Shown in pieces: positions 49,623-58,910 of a stretch of DNA of 64,000 nucleotides (within the stretch, counting starts at the first letter, position 1; each line of letters opens with the position of its first letter). This stretch comes from Haloarcula rubripromontorii (lineage in GTDB: Archaea > Halobacteriota > Halobacteria > Halobacteriales > Haloarculaceae). The translations under genes were made by a program, and so were the position numbers. The stretch spans positions 186,001 through 250,000 of the forward strand of contig NZ_LIUF01000001.1 of NCBI RefSeq assembly GCF_001280425.1. The letters are read 5' to 3'. Below the pieces are notes generated by a model that worked only from the letters and a program-made list of their open reading frames with translations, was not told where the DNA came from and did not search any database.

Positions 49623-50810
49623 TCAGGCGTCGTCCGCCGCTTTTGGTAGCGTGAGTCCGACGATGGCCCCCCGCGGCTCGTTATCTTCGACCCATACGTC
49701 ACCGCCGTACGCGTCGACCAGCGTCTGAACGAGATAGAGGCCGATGCCGGTCCCCGCACTGTCTGGTCGCTTCTCCCCACGTTCGAACACCGCCCGTTTC
49801 TGCTCGTCCGGAATTCCCGGGCCATTGTCGGCGACAGTGACCTGAAGCATGTCACCGTCGTCGGTCACGTCGACGACGACCGACGGCGTTGCCGAGTCGT
49901 TGTGCTGTATTGCGTTAGTGAGAACGTTCCGGAACACCGAGGACAGGAGTTCGTCGGCTTGCACCTGTACCGACGGGAACTCGTCCGGGACGGTGACCTG
50001 TGCGTCGGTGTACGTCGCTGTGATGTCCTCGACCACCGAGGACAGGACTGGCCCGAGGGCGACCGGCTCAGTCTCCCAGTCCGTCTGTCGCAATATCGTC
50101 GCGAGGTTTCTGGCTGTCTCAAGCAGTTCCATCGCCGACTGGCTACTCTCCTGTATCCCGTCGACGTGGTCTAGGGCGTCGCCGCTGCAGTGGTCCCGGA
50201 GCAGTTCCGCCCGGCCGCTGATGATCTGCAGGTGGTTCGTGAGGTCGTGACGGACGATCTGGTTCAGTAGGTCGAGGTTGTCGCGCTGCCGTTTCAGCTC
50301 CCGCTCACGCTCGATCCGTTCGAGGGTCGAGAGCACGTTCTTCCCGAGTATATCAGCCAACTGCATCTCACGCTCGGTCGGTTCGGCTCGCTCGTCCGTC
50401 CCGGCAGTCAAAAGCCCGTATTCTGCGAGCGGGACGCTGATACCCCCGTGCAGCGGTGCATCCGATGCGGCTTTCTCTGTCGAAACGAGGACTCGCTGTG
50501 TCTCGTCGGACTCATACTGTTCCCACAGCCAACTCCCACGCTCGTGACGCATTACCTGCCCCGGGTCAGCAGGGGCCTCGACGTACTGCCGGAGTGGGTC
50601 AGAGATGGTTACAGCTTTGAGTTCGTCGTCGGTAGCCTCCCAGAAGACGCTGAACGGGAAATCGAGAATCGCAGTTGCAGTCTCGACCGCGATGACCGCG
50701 ACCTCGGACTGGTCTTCGGCGGCCATCAGTCGGCGCATCGCCGCATGCAACTCCCCAATCTGGTCCGCTGGAGGCGTCTGGGAGGGAGCGGAGTCGGAGT
50801 TTGACCCCAT
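49623..50810 (-). CDS. GAF-domain histidine kinase
   Basis: A 395-residue cytoplasmic kinase. The N-terminal GAF domain (about 20-170) has ILDFPFSVFWEATDDELKAV, the HisKA-type region has LLNQIVRHDLTNHLQIISGR with the phospho-His, and the HATPase ends DNGPGIPDEQKRAVFERG and GTGIGLYLVQTLVDAYGG. The H-box HDLTNHL differs from the HDLRNPL of the two hybrid kinases, so it belongs to a different haloarchaeal HK group. There are no transmembrane helices or receiver. No response regulator is adjacent. Confidence 0.9.
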   Translation of the reverse strand: MGSNSDSAPSQTPPADQIGELHAAMRRLMAAEDQSEVAVIAVETATAILDFPFSVFWEATDDELKAVTISDPLRQYVEAPADPGQVMRHERGSWLWEQYESDETQRVLVSTEKAASDAPLHGGISVPLAEYGLLTAGTDERAEPTEREMQLADILGKNVLSTLERIERERELKRQRDNLDLLNQIVRHDLTNHLQIISGRAELLRDHCSGDALDHVDGIQESSQSAMELLETARNLATILRQTDWETEPVALGPVLSSVVEDITATYTDAQVTVPDEFPSVQVQADELLSSVFRNVLTNAIQHNDSATPSVVVDVTDDGDMLQVTVADNGPGIPDEQKRAVFERGEKRPDSAGTGIGLYLVQTLVDAYGGDVWVEDNEPRGAIVGLTLPKAADDA

Positions 50811-50832
50811 TTTTAGTTTCTTATTTTGACCT

Positions 50833-50842
50833 GAATATAAAT
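50833..50842 (-). promoter_or_regulatory. TATA box of the GAF kinase
   Basis: The minus strand reads TTTATATTC within AT-rich DNA, centred 28 bases before the ATG at 50810. Confidence 0.55.
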
Positions 50843-50942
50843 GTTCTTTTTGTATGTCACAAGCACACACTCGACGTGGCCGTCAATCACTGCACGCTCG
50901 CGAACGCGACCGACGTTCGACTGTTGTTCACCGCTGTGGCGG

Positions 50943-52043
50943 CTAGCTGAAGTCTTCCAGTCGCAACTGGTCGGGGTGGATACCGTCCGGTTCGCTCGCA
51001 CCGAGTAAACGCGGTAGTGCCGTGTTCGCGAACGTCATGCCGACGACAAGCAGTATGGGGGCAAAGAAGAGCCCGTAGAACCCCAGCACGACCGGTCCCA
51101 GCGTGTACGCCAGCATCAGAAGCCCGACGTGCGTACTCTCGCCGCTGAGAAGTGGCCGGAGCAGCAGGTCCGGAATCGTGTCGACGACGACCACTGCGAC
51201 GAGGAGGAACCCAAGGACGTACACAAGCAGCGAAGACTGACCGTCAAGGGCCACCGGGAGTGCGGTGATACCGGTCAGCGGGAGGTAGATTATTTTCATC
51301 CCGACGACGGGAATCAAGCTCGCGATACCGGTCAGCGCGCCGGCGAGTGTCGGATACGGGACCTCGACAGCCGCCGGCGCGACGACGTTATAGCCGGTGA
51401 ATGCAGCGATAGCGATAAGCGAAATCGCCAACACGTTCAGGAGATTGCCGAACAGCACCGCTTCCAGTTCCTCGTCGACAGCTTCGAGGTACTCACGGAT
51501 GATGGCCCCGTCGTCAAACCGGAGCAGCCACTCGCGGATACGCCGCCCGTCTACCAGCAGGTAGTACGTGACGATGGTCGTGATGAACAGATTGAGGACG
51601 AACTGGGAGGCGACCGACGTAAGCACCATCGCGTTTTCGCTGAGGAAATCAACGAACGGCGTGAGCTGTCCCGACTGATAGGCGCTATACAGCCCCTCGA
51701 CGGTGAGGTCCGGCACAGACTCTGCCCCGTCTAACCAACTGATGTGCGTTGCGGCCACGTCGACGAGCGCGTACTGGATCACGAACTGTCGGGCTTCGAT
51801 AACGAGGAGGACAGCCGCATAGCTCACGAGCAACAGGAGGGGGATCGCCAACGAAGCCATGACGACGACCGCACGCACCCGCGCCGGAAGGCGGAGCCTG
51901 CGCAAGGAACTGTAGTACCGTCGCGTCGAATAATAGAGGAACACGGAGACAGTCAACGCCGCGATGAACTGATATGCGAGGACACTGACCACCACCGCAA
52001 CAGCGAGACCAAAGAGGGCGACGACGAATCGCTTCTCGTCCAT
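50943..52043 (-). CDS. AI-2E family (PerM/YdbO-like) membrane transporter
   Basis: A 366-residue permease-like protein with about eight helices. LFITTIVTYYLLVDGRRIRE, PTLAGALTGIASLIPVVGMKI, VDTIPDLLLRPLLSGESTHV and GPVVLGFYGLFFAPILLVVG match the UPF0118/AI-2E family. Members have been linked to signal or Na+/H+ transport, and the actual substrate is not known. A strong TATA element lies 26 bases upstream. Confidence 0.88.
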   Translation of the reverse strand: MDEKRFVVALFGLAVAVVVSVLAYQFIAALTVSVFLYYSTRRYYSSLRRLRLPARVRAVVVMASLAIPLLLLVSYAAVLLVIEARQFVIQYALVDVAATHISWLDGAESVPDLTVEGLYSAYQSGQLTPFVDFLSENAMVLTSVASQFVLNLFITTIVTYYLLVDGRRIREWLLRFDDGAIIREYLEAVDEELEAVLFGNLLNVLAISLIAIAAFTGYNVVAPAAVEVPYPTLAGALTGIASLIPVVGMKIIYLPLTGITALPVALDGQSSLLVYVLGFLLVAVVVVDTIPDLLLRPLLSGESTHVGLLMLAYTLGPVVLGFYGLFFAPILLVVGMTFANTALPRLLGASEPDGIHPDQLRLEDFS

Positions 52044-52064
52044 ATACGTACCATTTTGTGAATA

Positions 52065-52074
52065 AGTATAAACG
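52065..52074 (-). promoter_or_regulatory. TATA box of the AI-2E family gene
   Basis: The minus strand reads GTTTATACTT, centred 26 bases before the ATG at 52043, which predicts a leaderless transcript. Confidence 0.6.
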
Positions 52075-52130
52075 TACGGGCGCCGGGAATCCCGCAGACG
52101 ACGCGGGTCGAACGCCGTTCGGACTGGTGG

Positions 52131-53006
52131 CTATTCGGATCGCTCGCGCGTCGGCCCAGCGCTGTCGTGGACGCCGATGTCGCCGGAGAGTTCGTGCCGG
52201 TTCGTTTCGCTGAGGTCGATGCCCTCCGCGTGGCAGTCCTCCGTCACCTGCCGGATAAACGCGGCCCTGACTGACGCGAGTCGGTTCCGCCGTTCGTTGG
52301 GAATCCAGATCCGGCCTGTCAGGATAATCGCCGTCGACGCGAGGTCTGTGACCCTGACTGTCGGGGCCGGCTTCTCCGAGACGTGGTCGAGGTCGCGGGC
52401 GGCGTTTTCGATGATGGCCTGTACCGTTTCGATATCGTCCTCGTAGCCGATACCGAACTGGTAAGAAATCCCGACGGGGCCGGTCGATGTCTGGTTCGTC
52501 ACCGCGCTCGTTGCCAGTGCCGTGTTCGGGACGATGATACGTTCGTTGTCCGGCGTCCGAATCCGGGTCACACGCAGGTCGATATCGACCACCGTCCCCT
52601 GCATCCCGTTCCAGGCGATGACGTCACCGACGTTCAGGTCCGGGTCAGTCACGATGAACGCGCCGGCGACGAAGTTCCCGAGCACGTCCTGTGCCGCCAG
52701 GCCCACTGCCAGTGTAATGCCTGCCGCCAGCAGGGTCGACCCCGCAAGCGCGCCCTGAAAGCCCGCAACGCTAGCACCGATTACCACCGCAACGACGACC
52801 GACAGCAGGTGGACGGCGCTGGCCAGCGCACTGGCAACTGTCTTGTTAGTCTCCATCCGTGTCAGCAGCCATCGGGCCACCGGCACGGCGATCAGCCGGC
52901 CGATGGCGTAGAGGAGCGCCGCGACGGCGAGGAACTGCGCCCCGTCGGTCGCGAGTTGGCCGTACGTCGAGGCGATGTCGATGTCTAGACCCGGCGGGAA
53001 CTGCAT
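52131..53006 (-). CDS. MscS family mechanosensitive channel
   Basis: A 291-residue small-conductance mechanosensitive channel. Three transmembrane helices (about 20-45, 60-82 and 85-110) are followed by the pore helix segment AAGITLAVGLAAQDVLGNFVA. The beta domain then shows FIVTDPDLNVGDVIAWNGMQ, VTRIRTPDNERIIVPNTALA and a C-terminal alpha/beta part ending acidic. It releases osmolytes under turgor, which fits a halophile. It is 87 bases upstream of the AI-2E gene. Confidence 0.92.
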   Translation of the reverse strand: MQFPPGLDIDIASTYGQLATDGAQFLAVAALLYAIGRLIAVPVARWLLTRMETNKTVASALASAVHLLSVVVAVVIGASVAGFQGALAGSTLLAAGITLAVGLAAQDVLGNFVAGAFIVTDPDLNVGDVIAWNGMQGTVVDIDLRVTRIRTPDNERIIVPNTALATSAVTNQTSTGPVGISYQFGIGYEDDIETVQAIIENAARDLDHVSEKPAPTVRVTDLASTAIILTGRIWIPNERRNRLASVRAAFIRQVTEDCHAEGIDLSETNRHELSGDIGVHDSAGPTRERSE

Positions 53007-53074
53007 ACCGGTTTTCGTAGCCCAGCGGATATGAAATCAGGGTGTCACGTCCGCCCTCGTAGCGACCTCGATTC

Positions 53075-53488
53075 TCACCCGACGCGCTCGTTTAAAATCA
53101 ACCTCGTCTTCGTCCCCACAACCTCCTCCAGCTCGCGCGCCTGCGTGATGAGCCCGTTAACGGCGTCGGTATCAGCAGCGTCAACGACGACGACGATATC
53201 CTCCTCGCCGGAGACTTGCCAGACAAAATCTACCTCCTGCCAATCGGCGATACGGTCCGAGACCTCGGCCGTGTCGACGTTTACGTCGACGCTAACCTCG
53301 ATCATCGCTTTCACGTTGCCGGTCCGCGTCGCAACGGTGAAACGTTCGATAACGCCGTCGTCGACCAGTCGTTCGACGCGGTTTCGCACGGTCCCTTCCG
53401 ACGTGCCGACCCGGTCCGCGATTTCCGTATACGGGGTTCGGGCGTCCCGGCGGAGTATCGAAAGTATCTCTCTGTCGAGGTCGTCCAT
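53075..53488 (-). CDS. Lrp/AsnC family transcriptional regulator
   Basis: A 137-residue regulator. The N-terminal HTH is MDDLDREILSILRRDARTPYT, with recognition helix TSEGTVRNRVERLVDDGVIE (about residues 29-48). The C-terminal RAM ligand domain has AMIEVSVDVN, WQVSGEEDIVVVVDAADTDA and EEVVGTKTRLIL. These proteins bind amino acids and form octamers. It is divergent from carA (103 bases), so control of carbamoyl phosphate synthesis by an amino acid such as glutamine or arginine is plausible but inferred. Confidence 0.93.
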   Translation of the reverse strand: MDDLDREILSILRRDARTPYTEIADRVGTSEGTVRNRVERLVDDGVIERFTVATRTGNVKAMIEVSVDVNVDTAEVSDRIADWQEVDFVWQVSGEEDIVVVVDAADTDAVNGLITQARELEEVVGTKTRLILNERVG

Positions 53489-53532
53489 CGAGATGAAATA
53501 GTATCACCGGTCGTGACTTGAGGATTGCGAAA

Positions 53533-53551
53533 TTCGAAACTCGTCTTCGAA
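53533..53551. promoter_or_regulatory. Paired TTCGAA motifs between lrp and carA
   Basis: Two palindromic TTCGAA hexamers (53533-53538 and 53546-53551) are spaced 13 bases apart, just upstream of carA. They are candidate sites for the divergent Lrp-type regulator, though that assignment is inferred. Confidence 0.35.
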
Positions 53552-53590
53552 AGCAACCCTTATGACCGACTATAGTATACGCATCTCGTA

Positions 53591-54637
53591 ATGGCTGACG
53601 CATACGTGGCAATCGAAGGCGACCGCGTCATCGAGGCGCGCGCTCGCGCTCCGGGGACGGCCCGCGGCGAACTGGTCTTTACAACAGCGTACACCGGGTA
53701 CGAGGAGAGTCTCACCGATCCGTCCTACGAGGAGCAGGTCCTGACGTTCTCCTATCCGCTCATCGGGAACTACGGCGTCCGAGAGGAGCGCTTCGAGTCC
53801 GACCGCGTCCACCCGCGCGCGGCAGTCGCCCGCGAGATGACCGACGACGTGGCCGAGTGGCTGGAATCCGAGGGCGTGCCCGCCGTCGACCACCTCGACA
53901 CGCGCGACATCGTGACCGAAATCCGCGACGAAGGGGCGATGAAATGCGGTATCGCCGCCGGTCCGGACGTGACTGAGCAGGACGCGCTCGACGAACTCCA
54001 CGAGTGCAAGCACATGTCCGACCACACCGATATCGGCGCGCAGGTCTCCGTCGACGAGGTGACGGTCCACAACGAGGGCGGCGACGGCGCGACGGTCGCG
54101 CTGGTCGACTGCGGTGCGAAGGGGTCCATCACCGAGTCGCTTGTCGAACGCGACGCCGAGGTTCACGTCTTCCCGTACGACGCCAGCGAAGACGACGTAG
54201 CGGCTATCGACCCGGACCTGCTGTTCATCTCGAACGGCCCCGGCGACCCCGAGAACTTCGAGCAGGCCGGCGAACTCGTCGAGACCTACGTCGGCGACGT
54301 GCCGCTTGCCGGCATCTGTCTCGGCCAGCAGGTCGTCGCCAACGCCCTGGGCGGCGAAACCGAGAAGATGGAGTTCGGCCACCGCGGCGTCAATCAGCCG
54401 GTCCGTGATCTGCGCTCCAATCAGGTCGTGATGACGACCCAGAACCACGGCTACACCGTCGCCGACCCCGGCGACAAGCTCGACGTGACCCAGGTCAACG
54501 TCAACGACGACACGCCGGAAGGGCTGGAAAACGACGACCTGAACATCATCACGCGGCAGTACCACCCCGAGGCCAACCCCGGCCCGCACGATTCGCTCGG
54601 CTTCTTCGATGATGTGCTGGGGATGGCGGGGGAGTAG
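53591..54637 (+). CDS. carA: Carbamoyl-phosphate synthase small subunit
   Basis: A 348-residue glutaminase subunit. The N-terminal domain has ELVFTTAYTGYEESLTDPSY and FSYPLIGNYGV. The class I glutamine amidotransferase domain has nucleophile Cys in LAGICLGQQVVANALGG and the His/Glu dyad in QYHPEANPGPHDSL. It hydrolyses glutamine and channels ammonia to CarB for pyrimidine and arginine synthesis. Unusually, carB is not adjacent: it lies 4.3 kb away on the opposite strand. The gene is divergent from an Lrp regulator. Confidence 0.96.
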   Translation: MADAYVAIEGDRVIEARARAPGTARGELVFTTAYTGYEESLTDPSYEEQVLTFSYPLIGNYGVREERFESDRVHPRAAVAREMTDDVAEWLESEGVPAVDHLDTRDIVTEIRDEGAMKCGIAAGPDVTEQDALDELHECKHMSDHTDIGAQVSVDEVTVHNEGGDGATVALVDCGAKGSITESLVERDAEVHVFPYDASEDDVAAIDPDLLFISNGPGDPENFEQAGELVETYVGDVPLAGICLGQQVVANALGGETEKMEFGHRGVNQPVRDLRSNQVVMTTQNHGYTVADPGDKLDVTQVNVNDDTPEGLENDDLNIITRQYHPEANPGPHDSLGFFDDVLGMAGE

Positions 54638-54912
54638 GGAGAGCCCGACCGCAGGGAGGGGTCTCCAAATACCGAACGGTGAGCGTCAGCGAACCGTGAG
54701 GAGTAGCGAGGGCGCGAACGAAGTGAGCGGCCTCGGAATTGCGAGCGGGGAACAACGTGACCCGCGAGCAGTAGCGCGGTTCGGAGCGAGCAACGCAAGT
54801 GAGAACCGGGAGACGCGAACGGCGCAGCCGTGAGCGGGGAGAGCCCGACCGTCGGAGGGGTCTCCAAATACCGAACGGGGACCGAGGCGCTCCGCGAACA
54901 GTAACGCGGTTT
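54637..54912. repeat. Nested direct repeats and hairpins after carA
   Basis: A GGGAGAGCCCGACC...CTCCAAATACCGAACGG segment of about 43 bases starts at 54637 and again at 54837, exactly 200 bases apart with one small indel. Within it, two perfect hairpins CCGCG-AGCAGTAG-CGCGG (54762-54779) and CCGCG-AACAGTAA-CGCGG (54892-54909) recur 130 bases apart with only loop changes. The 297-base spacer holds no credible gene. It may be a 3'UTR structure or a mobile miniature repeat. Confidence 0.8.
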
Positions 54913-54934
54913 GCACGCGCCTGAGCCACGTCTT

Positions 54935-55561
54935 TCAGTCGCTGTCGTCGTCGATTGGCTGCCCGCGATAGTACGTCGTCTGGTCGCTGTCGTTACTTTT
55001 GTCTGTGCTGTCTTGTGGTGCGACGGGGCGGCCGCGATACATCACCCGGTTGGCGGTGTCGTCGCCGTCGATTGCGTCCGGGCTGTCCTGCTGGTGGGTC
55101 TCGATGAACTCGGCGGCCGCGTTGAGTGTCGCCTTGTCGGTCTTGCGGTGTACCCAGCAGTGGTACATTTTCCGTGGGGTGCGGAGCGCGAGGCGGTGCG
55201 CTCGAAACCCGGACTTGGTGGTGACGTCAGCAACCGCCTCGTGTGGAATCTCGATGACAGCGTCGTCCTCGTCTTTCCCGATGAGGCAGAGGGTCCGGCG
55301 ACCGGTGACCAGAATCACCGTCCGGCGGTCGCCGACCGGTGAGTCGGTCTTGCGTTTCGTCCCGCGTCCGATGCCGCGCTTCCCGTTGGTCAGGAGATAC
55401 GCCGGGGCTTCAGCACCGTCGAGGTACGTCAGCGGTGGACTGTTCAGCGGCGGTGACTCGGAGAAACGACTCTTGTATCCAGCGAGGACTCCCGCCGTTA
55501 CCGAGTCACCGGGAGCCATCTCAGCGACTGTCTCCGCTCGCTTGATGACGTCCTCTCTCAT
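54935..55561 (-). CDS. Haloarchaeal PH-like protein, function unknown
   Basis: A 208-residue soluble protein. The N-terminal third, MREDVIKRAETVAEMAPGDS, precedes a beta-rich core (TVILVTGRRTLCLIGKDEDD, VIEIPHEAVADVTTKSGFRA, LALRTPRKMYHCWVHR) that resembles a short bacterial PH-like domain, then a helix (ATLNAAAEFIETH). The last 50 residues are acidic and contain two similar motifs, YRGRPV and YRGQPI. Function is unknown. The 221 bases before it hold AT-rich sequence and no convincing gene. Confidence 0.65.
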   Translation of the reverse strand: MREDVIKRAETVAEMAPGDSVTAGVLAGYKSRFSESPPLNSPPLTYLDGAEAPAYLLTNGKRGIGRGTKRKTDSPVGDRRTVILVTGRRTLCLIGKDEDDAVIEIPHEAVADVTTKSGFRAHRLALRTPRKMYHCWVHRKTDKATLNAAAEFIETHQQDSPDAIDGDDTANRVMYRGRPVAPQDSTDKSNDSDQTTYYRGQPIDDDSD

Positions 55562-55782
55562 CGACTTCCCGGAGCAGCGACAGCGATTGCAACGCGATCC
55601 ATACAGCTAGTGTCACAGCCCCGGAGATGAGTGTTACGAACGTGCCATTATTGGCGCAGAACAGGACATGCAGTCATCGATATGTCCCTGACTACTATCT
55701 ATGGCCAGCATATCGGCTCAGCAGTTATGATATATAATACTTCTTTTGGTACGCAGAGGAAAGCTGTTAGAACACGGCCGGT
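55562..55782. other. AT-rich intergenic spacer without a gene
   Basis: This 221-base gap between the PH-like gene and the large hybrid kinase includes GATATATAATAC near 55729-55741, a TATA-rich run not at a canonical distance from either gene. I see no RNA gene or conserved ORF in it. Confidence 0.5.
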
Positions 55783-58700
55783 CTATGACTCCTGTCTGAC
55801 GCCTCTGAACTCGAACCGTGCGCCGCCGTCGTCGCTCTCGGTCACGGACACCGACCAGTCGTGTGCCGCCGCGATCTCCTTAACGATAGCGAGCCCGAAC
55901 CCGGTGCCACCGTCAGTGGTGGTGTAGCCGCTCTCAAACACCGTTTCGTGTTTTTCTGGCGAGATACCATCGCCATCATCGGCAACATAAAACCCTGAGC
56001 CATCGAGGTCACCGATTTTGACAGTGACGGCCGAGCCGCCGTGTGTCACGGCGTTGTTGATGAGGTTTTCGAGGAGTTGGCGAACGCGGCTCTCGTCTGC
56101 TTGGATCGTGCTTTCAGCCGGGATTTCGAGGCTAGCTTCGTCAGTCTCGACGGCCTGCCAGCAGGACCGCACAGTCGATTCGAGGTCAAGCGGCTCCGTC
56201 TCCGACACTGTATCTCCCTTCTGGGCCAGGGTTAGCAGGTCCTCGATGAGTTCCTTCATGCGGTCGATTGCGCGGAAACAGCGGTCGAACTGCTCGTCGT
56301 CGCCGGTGTCTCTGGCAAGGGTGAGCGAACCTTCGAGGACGCCGAGCGGGTTCCGGAGGTCGTGACTGACGATGCTCGCGAACTCTTCGAGCCGGTCGTT
56401 CTGTCGCTCCAGTTCTTCGCGGTACTCGATCCGGTCGGAGATATCTCGTGAAATGACGACGAGGCGGGTTATCTCTCCGTCAGCGAAGATTGGTGTTACC
56501 TGTGTTTCCCAGACGCCGGCGGGGTGGAGGTCCCGCTCCTCGAAGGTAATAGTTTCACCGGCCGAGACACACCGCTCGTAGTGGTCAGCGATTCGCCGAC
56601 CGATGTCCGGGCCGGCAGCCTCGACCGGGGTCTGCCCGGTCAGCGAGTTGGTGTCGAATCCGGTCTGTCGTTCGTAGGCCTCGTTCGTCCGGACGTAGCG
56701 GAACGTCAGCTCGTCAGCTGACCCCTCTATGTCGACAAGCGCGATAGCGTCGTTCGTGTTCTCGAACACCGCCTCGTACTCGTCAGTGAGTCGGGCCAGC
56801 TCCTGTTCGCGCCGTTTCTGGTCGGTGATGTCGGTCGCAACGACACAGAGGGCGTACGGCTCGCCGTCCTCGTCGAGTATCGGGGTCTTCCGCGTCAGAT
56901 GCGTCCGATCTGTCCCGTCGACAGGAATCACCGTTTCGACTTCGACGGTCTCTTTCTGTTCGAGGGCGCGCTGGTCGTCGGCGTGGGTCTGCTCCGCGAT
57001 GTGGTCCGGAAGAATATCGTAATCGGACATCCCGACGACGGACTCGTCGTCGTCGATTCCGTAGAGGTCACGGGCCGCGCTGTTGATGAAGAGAAATCGA
57101 CTATCGGTGTCTTTCATCAGGATGTAGGTCGGCGCTGTGTCGAGAATGACCTGCAGTTTGCGACTCGTGTCTTCGAGTTTCTGTTTCCGCTCTTTGTGGT
57201 CGGTCACGTCCTGATGGATCCCCACCGCACGGACCGGGTCGCCGTTCTCGTCGCGTTCGAAAACCTTGCCGATGTCGCGGATCCACCGGTACTCACCGGT
57301 GGCCGTCCTGAGCCGGTGGTCACATTCGTATATCTCCGTCTCGCCGTCGAGATGGGCGTTCAGCGCCTCGTAAGTTCGCTCGCGGTCCTCCGGGTGTATC
57401 AGTTCGTCCCAAGTGTCGACCGTGGGTTCGAGTTCGTCCAGCGAGTACCCGAGCATGTCGGCCCACCGCTCGTCGAAGGTGACCGCATCCGTCTTGACGT
57501 TCCAGTCCCAGACGCCGAGTTCGGCACCTTCGAGCGCGAGTTCGTGCCGCTCGGTTAGCGTTCTGAGTTCTTGCTGCCGGTCGAGTCTGGAAAGCGCTTC
57601 CTCGGTGTTCGCAGCGAGGGTTCGCATCAGCGAGACCGATGCGTCCTCGAACGCGGCAGCGTCGGTCGAACTGGCGACCAGCACGCCGTGGTCGCCCAGC
57701 GGGAGCAGTATCTCGCTGCTGACGTCGGTGTCGGGGTTGTAGCGGTCAGGGTGAGTAGAGATATCGTCGAAGACGCGCTGTTCACCGGAGTCGAACACCT
57801 CCCAGACAAGACTGTCACCCCCGCTAAACGTCGGGTGCTCGTCGATAATCACCCGGGCCTGGTCGGTCACTGCGGCCGGGCTGAGACGGTCGGCTGACTC
57901 GTCGGCGAGAAAGACAGCGCTGAGCGGCAGTCCGAGCAGGTCGCGCGCGGTTTCGACGACCAGTTCGGCGACATCCTCGCGTGATTGGGCATGCATCAGT
58001 TCTCGGGTTGTGTCATGCAACGCCTCGATACGCTGCTGTCGCCGCCGGCGCTCCGTTATCTCCTGAAACTGCGAGAATATCGCGACAGTCTCTCCGTTCT
58101 CTCTGATGATGCGGTTGTGCCACTCACAGACGATCTGCTCACCGTCGCCGGTCTCGATATCGAGCACCGTGTAGTAGCCGCCGCTGCCTTCCTGCAGGGC
58201 CGTGATCGTCTCGTCGACCGCATCCCGCGACGAGTCCGAGACAAGCGTCTCAAACCCAGTACCGACGAGCGCTGACTCGTCTCGCTGTAGGATTTCCTCA
58301 CCTTTCTCGTTGACCTGTGCCACCTCAAAGCTCTCGTCCCATTCGATGACGCCGAGCGGCGACTTATCGATAAACAGCGAGAGTCGCTTCCGGCTCGCGT
58401 CCAGTGCTTGCTGTGATCGGTACTGCTCGACCGCGTTAGTGATGCGGTTGGCGAGAATCGTGTACTGGTCAGTGCCCTGCTGCTTCTGGAGATAGTCAGT
58501 CACACCGGCCGAAATCGCCTCACTGGCCACTTCCTCGGAGCCTTTCCCAGTAAAGAGAATGAACGGGAGGTCGTCATCGACAGCCCGGACCGATTCCAGA
58601 AATTCGATTCCGTCCTGCCCGGGCATATCGAAATCAGAGACGACACAGTCGATTGGTTCTTCGCTGAGCCGGGTGAGTCCCTCGTTCGCCGACGTTGCCG

Positions 58701-58803
58701 AAATCACGTCGAACCGGTCGTCGGTACGGGTGAGAAACGCCGCCGTCATCGACGCGAACTCGGGGTCGTCCTCAACGTGGAGGACACGTACGGCATCGGC
58801 CAT
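55783..58803 (-). CDS. Hybrid multi-sensor histidine kinase (REC-PAS-GAF-PAS3-HisKA-HATPase)
   Basis: A 1006-residue cytoplasmic kinase. An N-terminal receiver (VLHVEDDPEF, acceptor Asp in VVSDFDMPGQDGIEFL, FTGKGSEE, YLQKQQ) is followed by PAS (about 140-260), GAF (about 263-410), three more PAS/PAC modules (about 415-780: VWDWNVKTDAVTFDERWADM, ILMKDTDSRFLFINSAARDL and FENTNDAIALVDIEG), then HisKA (SIVSHDLRNPLGVLEGSLTL) and HATPase (ENLINNAVTHGGS, DDGDGIS, GTGFGLAIV). It resembles the kinase at 40877-42802, but here the receiver Asp is intact. A TATA-like CAAATACTTA lies about 30 bases upstream. Confidence 0.93.
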   Translation of the reverse strand: MADAVRVLHVEDDPEFASMTAAFLTRTDDRFDVISATSANEGLTRLSEEPIDCVVSDFDMPGQDGIEFLESVRAVDDDLPFILFTGKGSEEVASEAISAGVTDYLQKQQGTDQYTILANRITNAVEQYRSQQALDASRKRLSLFIDKSPLGVIEWDESFEVAQVNEKGEEILQRDESALVGTGFETLVSDSSRDAVDETITALQEGSGGYYTVLDIETGDGEQIVCEWHNRIIRENGETVAIFSQFQEITERRRRQQRIEALHDTTRELMHAQSREDVAELVVETARDLLGLPLSAVFLADESADRLSPAAVTDQARVIIDEHPTFSGGDSLVWEVFDSGEQRVFDDISTHPDRYNPDTDVSSEILLPLGDHGVLVASSTDAAAFEDASVSLMRTLAANTEEALSRLDRQQELRTLTERHELALEGAELGVWDWNVKTDAVTFDERWADMLGYSLDELEPTVDTWDELIHPEDRERTYEALNAHLDGETEIYECDHRLRTATGEYRWIRDIGKVFERDENGDPVRAVGIHQDVTDHKERKQKLEDTSRKLQVILDTAPTYILMKDTDSRFLFINSAARDLYGIDDDESVVGMSDYDILPDHIAEQTHADDQRALEQKETVEVETVIPVDGTDRTHLTRKTPILDEDGEPYALCVVATDITDQKRREQELARLTDEYEAVFENTNDAIALVDIEGSADELTFRYVRTNEAYERQTGFDTNSLTGQTPVEAAGPDIGRRIADHYERCVSAGETITFEERDLHPAGVWETQVTPIFADGEITRLVVISRDISDRIEYREELERQNDRLEEFASIVSHDLRNPLGVLEGSLTLARDTGDDEQFDRCFRAIDRMKELIEDLLTLAQKGDTVSETEPLDLESTVRSCWQAVETDEASLEIPAESTIQADESRVRQLLENLINNAVTHGGSAVTVKIGDLDGSGFYVADDGDGISPEKHETVFESGYTTTDGGTGFGLAIVKEIAAAHDWSVSVTESDDGGARFEFRGVRQES

Positions 58804-58830
58804 GAATGATACATGGGCGTGTCCAACGAA

Positions 58831-58840
58831 TAAGTATTTG
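58831..58840 (-). promoter_or_regulatory. TATA box of the large hybrid kinase
   Basis: The minus strand reads CAAATACTTA, centred about 32 bases before the ATG at 58803. Confidence 0.5.
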
Positions 58841-58910
58841 TGCCCGTCTGTTCGAGCGAGAGGAATCAGTGCTACCGCAGTGACCGGTCCGCTTCCGCGG
58901 CTAGCCGGCG

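Noticed and set aside
54911-55342. Plus-strand frame of 143 residues
   Set aside because: It is antisense to the PH-like protein gene, which has better codon use, and it contains no recognisable family.
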